DNA of 64,000 nt from Paenibacillus algorifonticola. GTDB lineage: Bacteria; Bacillota; Bacilli; Paenibacillales; Paenibacillaceae. How positions within the stretch are numbered: position 1 is the stretch's first letter; every line of letters starts with the position of its first letter. The stretch is taken from contig NZ_KQ040779.1 of assembly GCF_000971975.1 (NCBI RefSeq), forward strand, positions 141,338 to 205,337. Direction: 5' to 3'. Shown here piece by piece: positions 10,564 through 19,519 of this stretch. The notes beneath the pieces are model-generated. The model had not been told where the DNA came from. It was given only the letters and a program-made list of their open reading frames with translations, and made no database searches. The position numbers and the translations under genes are program-made.

Positions 10564-10593
10564 TTTTGTCGAATATAGATTTATGATGTCGAA
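10564..10593. promoter_or_regulatory. Two tandem Spo0A-box-like sites upstream of the RHS operon
   Basis: TGTCGAA occurs at 10567-10573 (within TTTTGTCGAA, a full match to the 0A-box consensus) and again at 10587-10593. The two are exactly 20 bases apart and in the same orientation, 70-100 bases upstream of the RHS operon's first start codon. The same-phase spacing and leader position fit Spo0A control. This is inference from consensus only. Confidence 0.45.
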
Positions 10594-10667
10594 TTGTGTG
10601 AACATATTTTGGTTTTACGACATTTTTCTCCTTTTTATTTTCCTTTTCAAGGTTGTAAAACAAAAAA

Positions 10668-10724
10668 ATAGAACGGCTTGCTAACTATCCATGAAGACAG
10701 TTAAACAAGTCGTTCTATTTTATG
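10668..10724 (-). terminator. Rho-independent terminator of the deoR-ABC ATPase operon
   Basis: ATAGAACG-CTTG pairs with CAAG-CGTTCTAT, with an inner TAACT/AGTTA pair. Read on the minus strand it is followed by a run of T, just past the ATPase stop at 10744. Confidence 0.85.
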
Positions 10725-10743
10725 TCACGCTATGAAATCTCTA

Positions 10744-12255
10744 CTAGCCCTCCCGTACTGCCTCGCCACCGGAAGCATAATGCAATATTCGCTCAAGCGT
10801 CGCTTCCTCTCTTAACATCGTATGGCGAATGCAGCCGCCGTGCATGACAGCAATCCGATCGGACATGCCGAGCATTTCCGGGATATCGGAGGACAGCATG
10901 ATGATCGATTTGCCGGATAGCACCAGCTCGTTCATAATGTTGTAAATATCGATTTTGGAGACGACGTCGATGCCTGCTGTCGGCTCTTCAATAATGAAAA
11001 TACGGGCATTGCTGAACAGCCACTTGGCTAAAATGACCTTCTTCTGCTTGCCGCCGCTTAGGTGCATTGGCTGCTCCGTCTCTTCGCCTGTGATTTCCAG
11101 GCGATCCATTAAATCTCTCGCATAAGCGGCTTCCTGTCCGCTGCGAATAAATCCAGCTCGCGACACGCGCGGTAGATTCGTCAGCGTAATATTTTCCGCA
11201 ATCGGCGCATTTAAGATCAGCCCTTCCTCCGAATGCAGGCCCGTCACATAACAAATGCCATTTGCCTTCGCCTTATGCGGCGTCATCGCCCTAAAGGCAT
11301 GCCCATTCAAATGAATGGCACCTTCATACGGCCCCTCTATGCCAAAAAGCACCTTGGCGAGCGTCCGTCTCCCCGCACCACCAAGCCCGGCAATCGCCAA
11401 AATCTCGCCTCTGCGCAAGCTCAAATTGACATTATTCAGCCTTCCCGCCACGCTGAGCCCTTCCGTTCGCAGCAGCTCGCCGCCGAGCTGGACCTTCAGC
11501 TTCGGATAGCGGTTATGCAGTTCCTTGCCAGCCATCGCCTCCATGATTTCCGGCATGCTTGCCGCATCGTTCATGCGCCAGGTCCGGATCACGGCACCAT
11601 CGCGCAGCAGCGTAGCCTGATCGGCAATATGCTGGAGATCCTCCATTCGGTGGGAAATGTAAATGATGGCCACTCCCAGCTTTTTCACACTGCGAATAGC
11701 CTTGAACAGCCGCTCGCATTCCTGATTGTTCAGCGCGGCTGTCGGTTCATCCATAATAATGATCCGAGCCTGCTGAGACAGCGCCCTGATCAGCTCGACG
11801 AAACGTTGATCGCCAATGGACAGCGTATTTACGCGCGCCCGGGAATCGACCGCCATATCAAATTGCTGCAAGTAGCTCGCGGTCTGCTCATGCAGCCGGC
11901 CCCAGTCGATCAGCTTCGGCCATAACAGCGGCTTCAAGGGCTCGCGGCGCATAAAAATATTTTCCGCAATGCTCAAATCCTGAAACAGCCGCAGCTCCTG
12001 ATGAATCGCTGCAATGCCGAGCTCCTGTGCCTCATTCGGGCTGCCGATGCTGACAAGCTCCCCGCCAAGCATAATCTCTCCTGCGTCTGGCGGAAACAGT
12101 CCGGCTAATATTTTCATCAGCGTCGATTTGCCCGCTCCATTTTCCCCAATAATCGCATGAACCTGGCCGCTTTCAATCGTCAAATGGATACCGTCCAGCA
12201 CCGTCATTTCATTAAAGCGCTTTCTAATATTTCGCAGCGTCAATAATTCGCTCAA
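10744..12255 (-). CDS. RbsA-type sugar ABC transporter ATPase (duplicated NBD), orphan
   Basis: 503 residues from TTG 12255, chosen because GGGGGAG lies 9 bases upstream and this start clears the deoR stop; an in-frame ATG at 12321 lies inside deoR. Two fused ATPase halves as in RbsA/MglA/XylG. The first has Walker A GENGAGKST (residues 37-45), signature LSIGDQR and Walker B IIMDEPTAAL. The second has a degenerate Walker A (GLGGAGRRT), signature LSGGKQKK and Walker B IIEEPTAGID, the usual asymmetry of the family. It would energise import of a monosaccharide or nucleoside, but no permease or binding-protein gene follows; the gene ends in a terminator. It lies 22 bases after deoR. The substrate is unknown, and partners must be encoded elsewhere if it transports at all. 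Confidence 0.88.
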   Translation of the reverse strand: MSELLTLRNIRKRFNEMTVLDGIHLTIESGQVHAIIGENGAGKSTLMKILAGLFPPDAGEIMLGGELVSIGSPNEAQELGIAAIHQELRLFQDLSIAENIFMRREPLKPLLWPKLIDWGRLHEQTASYLQQFDMAVDSRARVNTLSIGDQRFVELIRALSQQARIIIMDEPTAALNNQECERLFKAIRSVKKLGVAIIYISHRMEDLQHIADQATLLRDGAVIRTWRMNDAASMPEIMEAMAGKELHNRYPKLKVQLGGELLRTEGLSVAGRLNNVNLSLRRGEILAIAGLGGAGRRTLAKVLFGIEGPYEGAIHLNGHAFRAMTPHKAKANGICYVTGLHSEEGLILNAPIAENITLTNLPRVSRAGFIRSGQEAAYARDLMDRLEITGEETEQPMHLSGGKQKKVILAKWLFSNARIFIIEEPTAGIDVVSKIDIYNIMNELVLSGKSIIMLSSDIPEMLGMSDRIAVMHGGCIRHTMLREEATLERILHYASGGEAVREG

Positions 12256-12277
12256 CTTCGTTCTCTCCCCCGCAGGA

Positions 12278-13048
12278 CTACTCCAGCTCAAACGTCGTAT
12301 ACAGCTTGATAGCATGTTCAAAATAATATTTTTTATATTCAGCCGGCAGCTGTTTGTTTGTGATTACTTTGCCCGCCATCGTCAGCTCTCCCAGCTTCGC
12401 AAAGCCCGGCGCATCAAATTTCGTATAATCCGCTGCTATAATGATCTCGCCCGCCATTCGCTGCACACCCTGAATCATCATCGCTTCCTCATAGCTGTCT
12501 ACCGTATAGCCCGCCTGAAAATGAGCCCCCTTCACGCCAATAAACGCCTTCGTCACATAAATGCCGCTTAGCGTCTGCAGCGCAAACCCGCCTATAAGCG
12601 TCGAGGTACCCGCAATTAAATCGCCGCCTGTCAGCATAACCTTCACACCTGGCGTATCTTTAAGTGCTAACGCGACTAGCAGATCATTCGTGACGACCGT
12701 CACCTTCTTATCCTTCAAGTGCCTGGCGATTTCCAGACAAGTTGTACCCGTCCCGATAAAAATCGCTTCTCCGTTCTCAATAAGCCGCGAGGCAATTTGC
12801 CCAATCAGCCGCTTCTCGCCCTGCAGCTTGTCTTCTACTGCCAGTATCGGCATGCCCGGCTGATCTTCCTCATTCAGCACGGCACCGCCATATATTTTCA
12901 CCAAAAAACCTTGCTGCTCCAGCTTGTCGAGATCCCGCCGAATCGTTACCTCGGTGACCGAGAAACGTTCACTCAGCTCCACAACGTCAACGCGCTTGTC
13001 TTTTAATAAAATTTGTTTGATTTTTTTGATTCTCTCTATCGCAAACAT
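12278..13048 (-). CDS. DeoR/GlpR-family transcriptional regulator
   Basis: 256 residues with N-terminal DeoR winged helix (VVELSERFSVTEVTIRRDL at about 20-40) and the DeoR C-terminal sensor fold, including the GTGTTCLEIAR and VVTNDL motifs that bind phosphorylated sugars in this family. The RBS GGAG is 9 bases before ATG 13048. It is the first gene of a two-gene unit with the sugar ABC ATPase downstream, so it most likely represses that unit in response to a sugar phosphate. The effector cannot be named from the sequence. Confidence 0.9.
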   Translation of the reverse strand: MFAIERIKKIKQILLKDKRVDVVELSERFSVTEVTIRRDLDKLEQQGFLVKIYGGAVLNEEDQPGMPILAVEDKLQGEKRLIGQIASRLIENGEAIFIGTGTTCLEIARHLKDKKVTVVTNDLLVALALKDTPGVKVMLTGGDLIAGTSTLIGGFALQTLSGIYVTKAFIGVKGAHFQAGYTVDSYEEAMMIQGVQRMAGEIIIAADYTKFDAPGFAKLGELTMAGKVITNKQLPAEYKKYYFEHAIKLYTTFELE

Positions 13049-13223
13049 AAGGTATGCTCCACTTTCTATGAATGATTCTTATGGTGCGATTATAGCATAT
13101 TTCTGTTTGTTTGTGATTGGCCCCGCATCTCCCTAATAACGCTTTCTATTTTTGCCGATACATATAGGTAGTGAGACTTACGGACTATTGCTGCAAAAGA
13201 TGCCAGGGAGGCTGCTTTCATTG

Positions 13224-14951
13224 ATGAATAGCTTGTTTATGCGTATTTTTATGTTTTTCTCTATTATTTTGCTTATTATTGGTTCAGTGCTTGGTGTTAC
13301 GCTCTATCGTGCTTCCGCCCATTTAGTAGAAAATTCGATGGGTATGCAAGCGCAATCCGTTGCCGAGCGGGCAGCCAGCCTTATTGATACGCAGTTATAT
13401 GATAAGCTCAGCGCAGGCATGGAGCAAACCGATTATTACAATGAGCTGCGTACCCAGCTTAACGATATGCGTGAAGCGAACGGCTTAAAATATTTGTATA
13501 CGCTCGGCATGCGTGAAGAGGGCGGACAGCCTGTCTACTTTTACGTCGTGGATGGCGCCCCTCAGGACGTAGCCGAGGATGATTTTTCACCTTTCGGCTC
13601 ACTAGAGGAAAACCCTTATGGCGGCATGATTGCCACCTTCGAGCAGGAAAAACCGAGCATTGGCGAGCTGACACAGGATGAATACGGCTCGACCTTATCT
13701 GCTTATGTGCCGATTATGTCTGCTGATGGCAAGCTGCTTGGCCTCGTCGGCGCTGATCTCGATGCGACGAAGGTGTATGAGCTGATGGAGCAAAATCGCA
13801 ATACGATGATTTGGATGGCGCTTGTTATTTTCATACTCAGTCTGCTGCTCGTTTATTTGCTCGCCCGTTATTTGACAGGGCCGCTCGTCCAGCTCAAAAA
13901 GCTGATTGCTCGTGTGGGCAGCGGCGACTTAACGGTCGCCATTGATCTAAACCGCAAGGATGAGGTCGGGCAGCTGGCCGATGCCTTCAAAACGCTTGTA
14001 GAAGATACGCGCACGGTCATTAGCGGCATACGCAGCAGCTCAGACCGGCTGCTAACCGCTGCCGAAGCCGTTTCTTCCCACTCCCTTGCGACGAAGAAAG
14101 CAGGCGTTACCATTACAGACAGCATTCAGCAAACGGCGGAAGGCGCTGCCGCACAGGTTGTACGCGCTGGGGAAGTCACGCATGCGATGGAAGCGATAAC
14201 CTCAAGCATGCAGCATATTGCCCATTCCGCTGCAATCGTCTCATCCGTATCTGAAGCAACGACAAGCAGCGCTAAAAATGGCGAGGAAGCGATTTCCGCT
14301 GTCATTCAGCGGATGGACACCATTCATGCCGCCACTTCCAAAATGACAGAAACGTCAGCACAGCTTGAGCAGCATTCCGGCAAAATCGTCGAAATTATTT
14401 CGATTATGAAAGGGATTGCTGCACAGACCAATTTGCTTGCCCTAAATGCCGGAATCGAGGCTGCCCGTGCAGGCGAGGAAGGACGCGGCTTCGCCGTCGT
14501 CGCCTCCGAGGTAAGGAAGCTCGCTACACAATCACAGGAATCCTCCGAGCATGTGGAGACGCTCATCGCTGAAATTGTCCGCCATACATCTGATTTGTCT
14601 GGGCAGATGGAAACCAGTAATACGGAAGTACTCGCAGGGCTAAGCGTTGTCCAGGAGGCAGGAGCATCGTTCTCCTCCATCCATTCCGGCATTGGCACGA
14701 TTAATGAGCGCCTGCATGAAGTATCTGCCGCATCCGAGCAGCTGTCTGCCGGATCGCAGGAGGTCGCTGCCTCCATCGAGGATATGGAGAGCATTTCCCG
14801 CCAATCGGCCTCGCGCTTTGAACAGGTCGCTGACGCTTCCGGGCTGCAGCTTGCCTCGATGAATGAAATCAGCCTCTCAGCGGAATCGCTGCGCCAGCTC
14901 TCTAAAGAGCTGAATGCACTCATTGGCCGCTTCAAAACCGAGCAAGCGTAA
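13224..14951 (+). CDS. Methyl-accepting chemotaxis protein
   Basis: 575 residues. A transmembrane helix at about residues 5-25, an extracellular single-Cache-like domain of ~150 residues, a second helix at about 195-215, a HAMP segment ([14 protein letters not shown]), and a long coiled-coil signalling domain containing the conserved hairpin tip ([20 protein letters not shown]). It senses a small ligand outside the cell and signals to CheA/CheW. AGGGAGG lies 12 bases before ATG 13224 and 9 before an adjacent TTG at 13221; either may be used. The ligand is unknown. It stands alone, with a terminator after it. Confidence 0.92.
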   Translation: MNSLFMRIFMFFSIILLIIGSVLGVTLYRASAHLVENSMGMQAQSVAERAASLIDTQLYDKLSAGMEQTDYYNELRTQLNDMREANGLKYLYTLGMREEGGQPVYFYVVDGAPQDVAEDDFSPFGSLEENPYGGMIATFEQEKPSIGELTQDEYGSTLSAYVPIMSADGKLLGLVGADLDATKVYELMEQNRNTMIWMALVIFILSLLLVYLLARYLTGPLVQLKKLIARVGSGDLTVAIDLNRKDEVGQLADAFKTLVEDTRTVISGIRSSSDRLLTAAEAVSSHSLATKKAGVTITDSIQQTAEGAAAQVVRAGEVTHAMEAITSSMQHIAHSAAIVSSVSEATTSSAKNGEEAISAVIQRMDTIHAATSKMTETSAQLEQHSGKIVEIISIMKGIAAQTNLLALNAGIEAARAGEEGRGFAVVASEVRKLATQSQESSEHVETLIAEIVRHTSDLSGQMETSNTEVLAGLSVVQEAGASFSSIHSGIGTINERLHEVSAASEQLSAGSQEVAASIEDMESISRQSASRFEQVADASGLQLASMNEISLSAESLRQLSKELNALIGRFKTEQA

Positions 14952-15023
14952 AGGAACGATGCCATCCTTTGATCGTGGCACCTGTTTCGCAGTGAAATAG
15001 AAACCTAAAATCCCATCATTTCT

Positions 15024-15057
15024 AGGGCCTTCATTTCCCCGAAGGCCCTCCTTGTTA
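15024..15057 (+). terminator. Terminator after the chemoreceptor gene
   Basis: AGGGCCTTC (15024-15032) pairs with GAAGGCCCT (15041-15049) across an 8-base loop, then a T-rich tail. Confidence 0.85.
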
Positions 15058-15128
15058 TATAATTAAGGTTGGCCCATAAGCCTTGCCACGCTGGCATGAA
15101 AGCCTGGTTTATAGATAGGAGAGTAGAT

Positions 15129-16328
15129 ATGGACATTATACAAATGGATATTAATCTGATTGATGAAGATACGGACCAGCCCCGCTACCAATTCGACGAG
15201 CAGTCGCTGCAGGAGCTCATAACTAGCATCGAGGAGCTTGGCCTGCTGTCGCCCATTAAAGTCAGAAAAACGGATAACGGACGCTACAAAATTATATATG
15301 GCAACCGCCGATACAAAGCTTGCATCGCGCTTGGGAAGCCGACGATTCCTTGCATCGTCTCGACGATGACCAATGAAATGGATATTTATTTGGAGCAAAT
15401 TGCCGAAAATTTGACGCGTGAGGGCTTCTCGCCGATTGAAGAGGCGGAGGCGTTTCACAAGCTGCTGAATAATGAGAAGTTCAGCAGCTCCGTTAAATTT
15501 CTTGCGAGCAAGCTCAGCAAGCCGGAATCATATATTAAAAATAAATGCGAGCTGCTCAAATTCAGCAGCGCGGTCAAGAAGCGAATCGTCAGCGGCACAG
15601 CGATCCGCAAGGATGTTCTGACGGAAGATCAGCTGCTTCCGATTAAAGACTTGCCGATGGAGCTGCGCGACCCGCTCGCGCTTATTTTCGCGCGTGACGA
15701 GATGCCCGTCAGCGATGTCAAGAAAATCGCCAAGCTATTCAAGGACCCAGATATTTCAGCAAGCACGAAAGAGAAGCTGCTGTTCAAGAACGGTCCCGGG
15801 CTGCTCGAAACGTGGTCTGTTCGCCAGAACAATAAAGCCGAGCGGGCCAAGCCCGCCCAGCCGGCAGAGCCAAAAAAGAAAGCTGCTCCATTGCAAGCCG
15901 AGCAGCAATCTGTACAGCAGCCTATGGAGCAGCTGTCTGTAGAGCAGCAAGAACAGCCGCAGGTCGGCGTAATGGACAACCTGCCTAATCAAACCGCTTC
16001 GCTTGCTGCTAATGCGGATTCTGTTGATAGCGCTGTTGTTTCGGCCGCCCAACCGGCAGCTGCTAATGTGACTGAAGCAGCTGCGCCTGTTACCGCCTTA
16101 GCGGCACTCGCAAATGCAGAAGCAGAAGCGGACCTGGATGGTATGCCACCTGTTCTAGCCCAGCTTCAGCAATTAATGACGACGCTGGAGGCTGCGGGCG
16201 CGCCGCCGCTGGCGAAGGCGCTTGAAAGCATGGAAACGGAAGCCAGAGACACTTTTCTACAGGATGTCGACAAGCTAATTGTCCATTTGCAGCATCAGCT
16301 GCTGGAATGGAACCAGCATAAAGAATAG
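15129..16328 (+). CDS. ParB/RepB/Spo0J-family protein, orphan
   Basis: 399 residues from ATG 15129, preceded by AGGAGAG at 7 bases. The N-terminal ParB domain has the expected order: DQPRYQFDEQSLQEL, GLLSPIKV, the NRRYKA motif (ParB GxxRxxA) and EQIAENLTRE. The middle has helix-turn-helix character (about 130-190: LASKLSKPESYIKNKCELL). Residues ~255-350 are a disordered stretch rich in Q, A, E and P, then a short helical C-terminus. ParB domains bind parS-like sites and hydrolyse CTP. No ParA neighbour is present and the locus does not look like an origin region, so this may be a Noc-like or nucleoid-associated paralogue or a ParB-like regulator; its target is unknown. Confidence 0.85.
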   Translation: MDIIQMDINLIDEDTDQPRYQFDEQSLQELITSIEELGLLSPIKVRKTDNGRYKIIYGNRRYKACIALGKPTIPCIVSTMTNEMDIYLEQIAENLTREGFSPIEEAEAFHKLLNNEKFSSSVKFLASKLSKPESYIKNKCELLKFSSAVKKRIVSGTAIRKDVLTEDQLLPIKDLPMELRDPLALIFARDEMPVSDVKKIAKLFKDPDISASTKEKLLFKNGPGLLETWSVRQNNKAERAKPAQPAEPKKKAAPLQAEQQSVQQPMEQLSVEQQEQPQVGVMDNLPNQTASLAANADSVDSAVVSAAQPAAANVTEAAAPVTALAALANAEAEADLDGMPPVLAQLQQLMTTLEAAGAPPLAKALESMETEARDTFLQDVDKLIVHLQHQLLEWNQHKE

Positions 16329-16398
16329 CCTAGTCCACCATAACCACAGGGGTTAAGGATAGGAGCTTCCACTATTGTAGCTACTGCATCAAACGCAA

Positions 16399-16445
16399 AA
16401 AAAGGCTGCCTCATCGTCGTGTAGACGAGAAGGCAGCCTTTCTCT
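16399..16445. terminator. Bidirectional terminator between parB-like and ABC-F genes
   Basis: AAAGGCTGCCT (16401-16411) pairs with AGGCAGCCTTT (16431-16441), with inner CGTC/GACG. It has A-rich upstream and T-rich downstream flanks and so serves both converging genes. Confidence 0.9.
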
Positions 16446-16468
16446 ATTTCAAGCTGAATCCAGCTCTA

Positions 16469-18088
16469 TTATTCGGCGTACATTTTTTCCCGAAGCGCTT
16501 TAACCTCTTCGCTTTCAAGGTACTCATCATACGTCATCATGCGATCGATCAGTCCGTTAGGCGTAATTTCCATAATGCGGTTCGCAATCGTTTGGACGAA
16601 CTGATGGTCATGCGAAGTGAACAGAACCGTGCAATCCGTATCGATCAAGCCGTTATTGAGCGCTGTAATGGATTCGAGATCCAAGTGATTCGTCGGCTCA
16701 TCCATTAGGAACACGTTCGAGCCGCTGAGCATGATTTTGGATAGCATGCAGCGGACTTTTTCTCCACCGGACAATACGCTTGCTTTCTTAATCGCATCGT
16801 CACCGGAGAACAGCATCCGTCCGAGGAAGCCGCGGATGAACGTCTCATCCGGATCTTTGGAATACTGGCGCAGCCACTCGACCAAGTTCAGATCAACACC
16901 GTCAAAGTAAGACGAGTTGTCTTTCGGGAAATAGCCTTGCGTTGTTGTAACGCCCCACTGGTACGTGCCAGCGTCCGCTTCAACCTCGCCCATCAAAACT
17001 TGGAACAACAGCGTCTTCGGCTGTTCATTCGGGCCAACAAAAGCGATTTTGTCGCCTTTATTAACGGCAATCGTCAAGTTATCCAGCACCTTCACGCCAT
17101 CTACCGACTTCGTCAAGCCTTCTACGAGCAGCAGCGATTTGCCTGCTTCGCGTTCACCCTTGAAGTTGATAAACGGATATTTCCGGTTCGAAGGACGAAT
17201 GTCATCGAGGGAAATTTTATCAAGCAGCTTCTTACGGGAAGTCGCCTGCTTGGATTTCGATTTGTTCGCGCTGAAACGCTGAATGAACGCTTGCAGCTCT
17301 TTAATTTTGTCTTCCTTCTTCTTGTTCTCGCCGCGCATCAAGGAAAGCGCCAGCTGGCTGGACTCGTACCAGAAGTCGTAGTTGCCGACATACATCTGGA
17401 TTTTACCGAAATCGATATCAGCGATATGCGTACATACCGTATTCAGGAAGTGACGATCATGGCTGACAACGACGACCGTTCCTTCATATTTTGCAAGGAA
17501 ATCTTCTAACCAGCGGATCGACTCAATGTCCAAATGGTTGGTAGGCTCATCGAGCAGCAAAATGTTCGGTTCGCCGAACAACGCCTGCGCGAGCAGCACA
17601 CGTACCTTCTCGTTACCGCTCAGCTCAGACATCGACTTGTCATGCAGATCAGGCGTGATGCCAAGGCCGTTCAGCATTTCTGCCGCCTGCGACTCGGCTT
17701 CCCAACCGTTCATGTCGGCGAATTCAGCTTCCAGCTCGCCTGCGCGCATGCCGTCTTCATCGGTAAAATCAGCTTTCGAATACAACGCATCTTTCTCTTT
17801 CATTACATCGTAAAGCTTCTTGTGGCCCATCATAACCGTTTCAATAACGGCAAACTCATCATATTCAAAATGATTCTGTCTGAGTACAGCCAGACGCTCG
17901 CCCGGTGTAATATGCACCTCACCGCTCGATTGCTCTACTTCTCCGGACATAATTTTCAAAAACGTCGATTTACCTGCGCCGTTCGCGCCAATAAGGCCGT
18001 AGCAGTTGCCCGGCGTAAACTTAATGCTAACATCTTCAAAAAGCGCCCGCTTCCCAAATCGAAGCGTTATGCCAGTAGTACTAATCAT
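16469..18088 (-). CDS. ABC-F family ATPase (YbiT/YkpA-like)
   Basis: 539 residues from ATG 18088; a TTG at 18097 is an alternative. Two cytoplasmic ATPase domains without membrane segments, joined by a charged linker (about 245-300). NBD1: Walker A GANGAGKST, signature LSGNEKVR, Walker B LLLDEPTNHLD. NBD2: signature LSGGEKVRC and Walker B FLMDEPTNHLD, but Walker A reads GPNEQPKT, lacking the usual GxGK glycines. ABC-F proteins act on the ribosome (translation factors, some antibiotic resistance). Length and linker suit the YbiT/YkpA group rather than resistance proteins. It is monocistronic, with its own terminator. Confidence 0.88.
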   Translation of the reverse strand: MISTTGITLRFGKRALFEDVSIKFTPGNCYGLIGANGAGKSTFLKIMSGEVEQSSGEVHITPGERLAVLRQNHFEYDEFAVIETVMMGHKKLYDVMKEKDALYSKADFTDEDGMRAGELEAEFADMNGWEAESQAAEMLNGLGITPDLHDKSMSELSGNEKVRVLLAQALFGEPNILLLDEPTNHLDIESIRWLEDFLAKYEGTVVVVSHDRHFLNTVCTHIADIDFGKIQMYVGNYDFWYESSQLALSLMRGENKKKEDKIKELQAFIQRFSANKSKSKQATSRKKLLDKISLDDIRPSNRKYPFINFKGEREAGKSLLLVEGLTKSVDGVKVLDNLTIAVNKGDKIAFVGPNEQPKTLLFQVLMGEVEADAGTYQWGVTTTQGYFPKDNSSYFDGVDLNLVEWLRQYSKDPDETFIRGFLGRMLFSGDDAIKKASVLSGGEKVRCMLSKIMLSGSNVFLMDEPTNHLDLESITALNNGLIDTDCTVLFTSHDHQFVQTIANRIMEITPNGLIDRMMTYDEYLESEEVKALREKMYAE

Positions 18089-18312
18089 GGTTCGCAATCC
18101 CGTCCTTCACATTCATTCTCATTATCTTGCATTATTATAGCACAGTATGCCCGCAAACGAACCTCGAATTGTCAATTCGCTGCATTTTTCCGCGCGAACA
18201 GGCCCCGGTGAAGCCACCATTTCAAACGGCGGCCTTCCGGGACCTTGTTCCTTATGTGCTTGCGCCAGCAAGGCCACAAGAGGCCTACTGCGCCGCTATT
18301 CCTGCTCCATGC

Positions 18313-19383
18313 TTAGTCCCAGTGCAGCTTCACTTCATTGCCTGTACGGGAGGATTCATAGATCGCATCCAAAATCCGGCTGTTCGTATAACCGCTCAGC
18401 GCCGAAGCGATCGGCTGCTTGCCTTCGTTAATGCAGTCGATGAAATGCCTGCTCAGCAGCACGCGATCCTCTTCCCCATCAAATGGCGCGATTTCTGATT
18501 CCACAACTTTATCATCCTCATGCGTGACGAAGCAGCCATTCGTGCCAACAAGCGCTGCGCCGCCCTCCGTACCCATCAAATGGATGAACGGCTCCTCGCT
18601 AAGCGAAGCCGAATGCGCGGCCCAGCTGACGTCCAGCGACAATGTCGCGCCATTTTCAAACTTGATGAGCGCCGTTGCCAAGTCCTCGACATCATAATAG
18701 CCGTCCCAGTTCGGCGTACCCCAAGTGCCCATGCCGCGGCGCTTCGGACCAAACTCGGCATACGTCGAGCCATATACCGATACCGGACGCGGATTGCCCA
18801 TCAAATACAGCGACAGATCAAGCATATGCACGCCAATATCGATAAGCGGGCCGCCACCTGCCTGATCCTTGCGGGTGAACCATGAACCCCAGCCTGGAAT
18901 GCCTTTTTTGCGGAACCAGCCGGTTTTTACATTGTAGATCGAGCCGAGATCGCCATTTTCCACACGTGCTTTAATGGCACGGTTAATGCCGAGCCAGCGC
19001 ATTTGATGCGCCATCATAAGTACTTTGCCAGATGCCTGCGACGCTTCATAAATCGTACGGGCCGCCCCAGAATCGATAGCCATCGGTTTCTCCAGCAGCA
19101 CATGCTTGCCCTGCTTCAATGCCTCAATCGCTAAGGGCGCGTGAAATTGGTTCGGAACGCCGATAATGACCGCATCCAGTTCCGGATCCTCCAATAGCGC
19201 CTGCGGACTTTCATGAATCGTCGCAATGCCAAATTCCGCTGCGCGCTGCTCAGCAAGCGGCAAGTATACATCCGTTACCGCCGTTACAATCGCGGCTTCC
19301 GCTCCTACCTTTTGAAACGTCTCCATATGCACTTTGCCGATAGCCCCGGCCCCAATAATTCCTATACGAATCGGTTGACTCAT
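18313..19383 (-). CDS. Gfo/Idh/MocA-family oxidoreductase
   Basis: 356 residues. N-terminal Rossmann fold with GIIGAGAIGKVH (about 9-20), the EKPMA motif (about 97-101) containing the catalytic lysine, and the family's C-terminal alpha/beta domain (GGGPLIDIGVHMLDL, near 180). It would be an NAD(P)-dependent dehydrogenase of a sugar, inositol or related polyol; the substrate cannot be read out. AGGAGG is well placed before ATG 19383. No sugar transporter or kinase is adjacent. A 215-base gap without a gene separates it from the ABC-F gene; I see no convincing element there beyond GC-rich inverted repeats near 18,200-18,245. Confidence 0.9.
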   Translation of the reverse strand: MSQPIRIGIIGAGAIGKVHMETFQKVGAEAAIVTAVTDVYLPLAEQRAAEFGIATIHESPQALLEDPELDAVIIGVPNQFHAPLAIEALKQGKHVLLEKPMAIDSGAARTIYEASQASGKVLMMAHQMRWLGINRAIKARVENGDLGSIYNVKTGWFRKKGIPGWGSWFTRKDQAGGGPLIDIGVHMLDLSLYLMGNPRPVSVYGSTYAEFGPKRRGMGTWGTPNWDGYYDVEDLATALIKFENGATLSLDVSWAAHSASLSEEPFIHLMGTEGGAALVGTNGCFVTHEDDKVVESEIAPFDGEEDRVLLSRHFIDCINEGKQPIASALSGYTNSRILDAIYESSRTGNEVKLHWD

Positions 19384-19519
19384 TACGTGCCCCTCCTAAT
19401 AACGATGCGCTGTCATTTATTATTGCCGTTCATTCTGCTTGCCTACTTACTAAGTATACGCATGAAGTGGGCTGGAAGTCATTTCACAGTTTTGGCTTTC
19501 TCTTGTCCGCGTTTGGCAT

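Noticed and set aside
11233..11925. 230-codon plus-strand frame opposite the ABC ATPase
   Set aside because: Antisense to a clear ABC ATPase, no RBS and no recognisable domain.
14324..14965. 213-codon minus-strand frame opposite the chemoreceptor
   Set aside because: Ser/Ala-rich translation typical of the antisense of a coiled-coil gene; no supporting signals.
18146..18250. GC-rich inverted repeats before the Gfo/Idh/MocA stop
   Set aside because: Pairing is imperfect and no T-run follows on either strand, so a terminator call is not justified.
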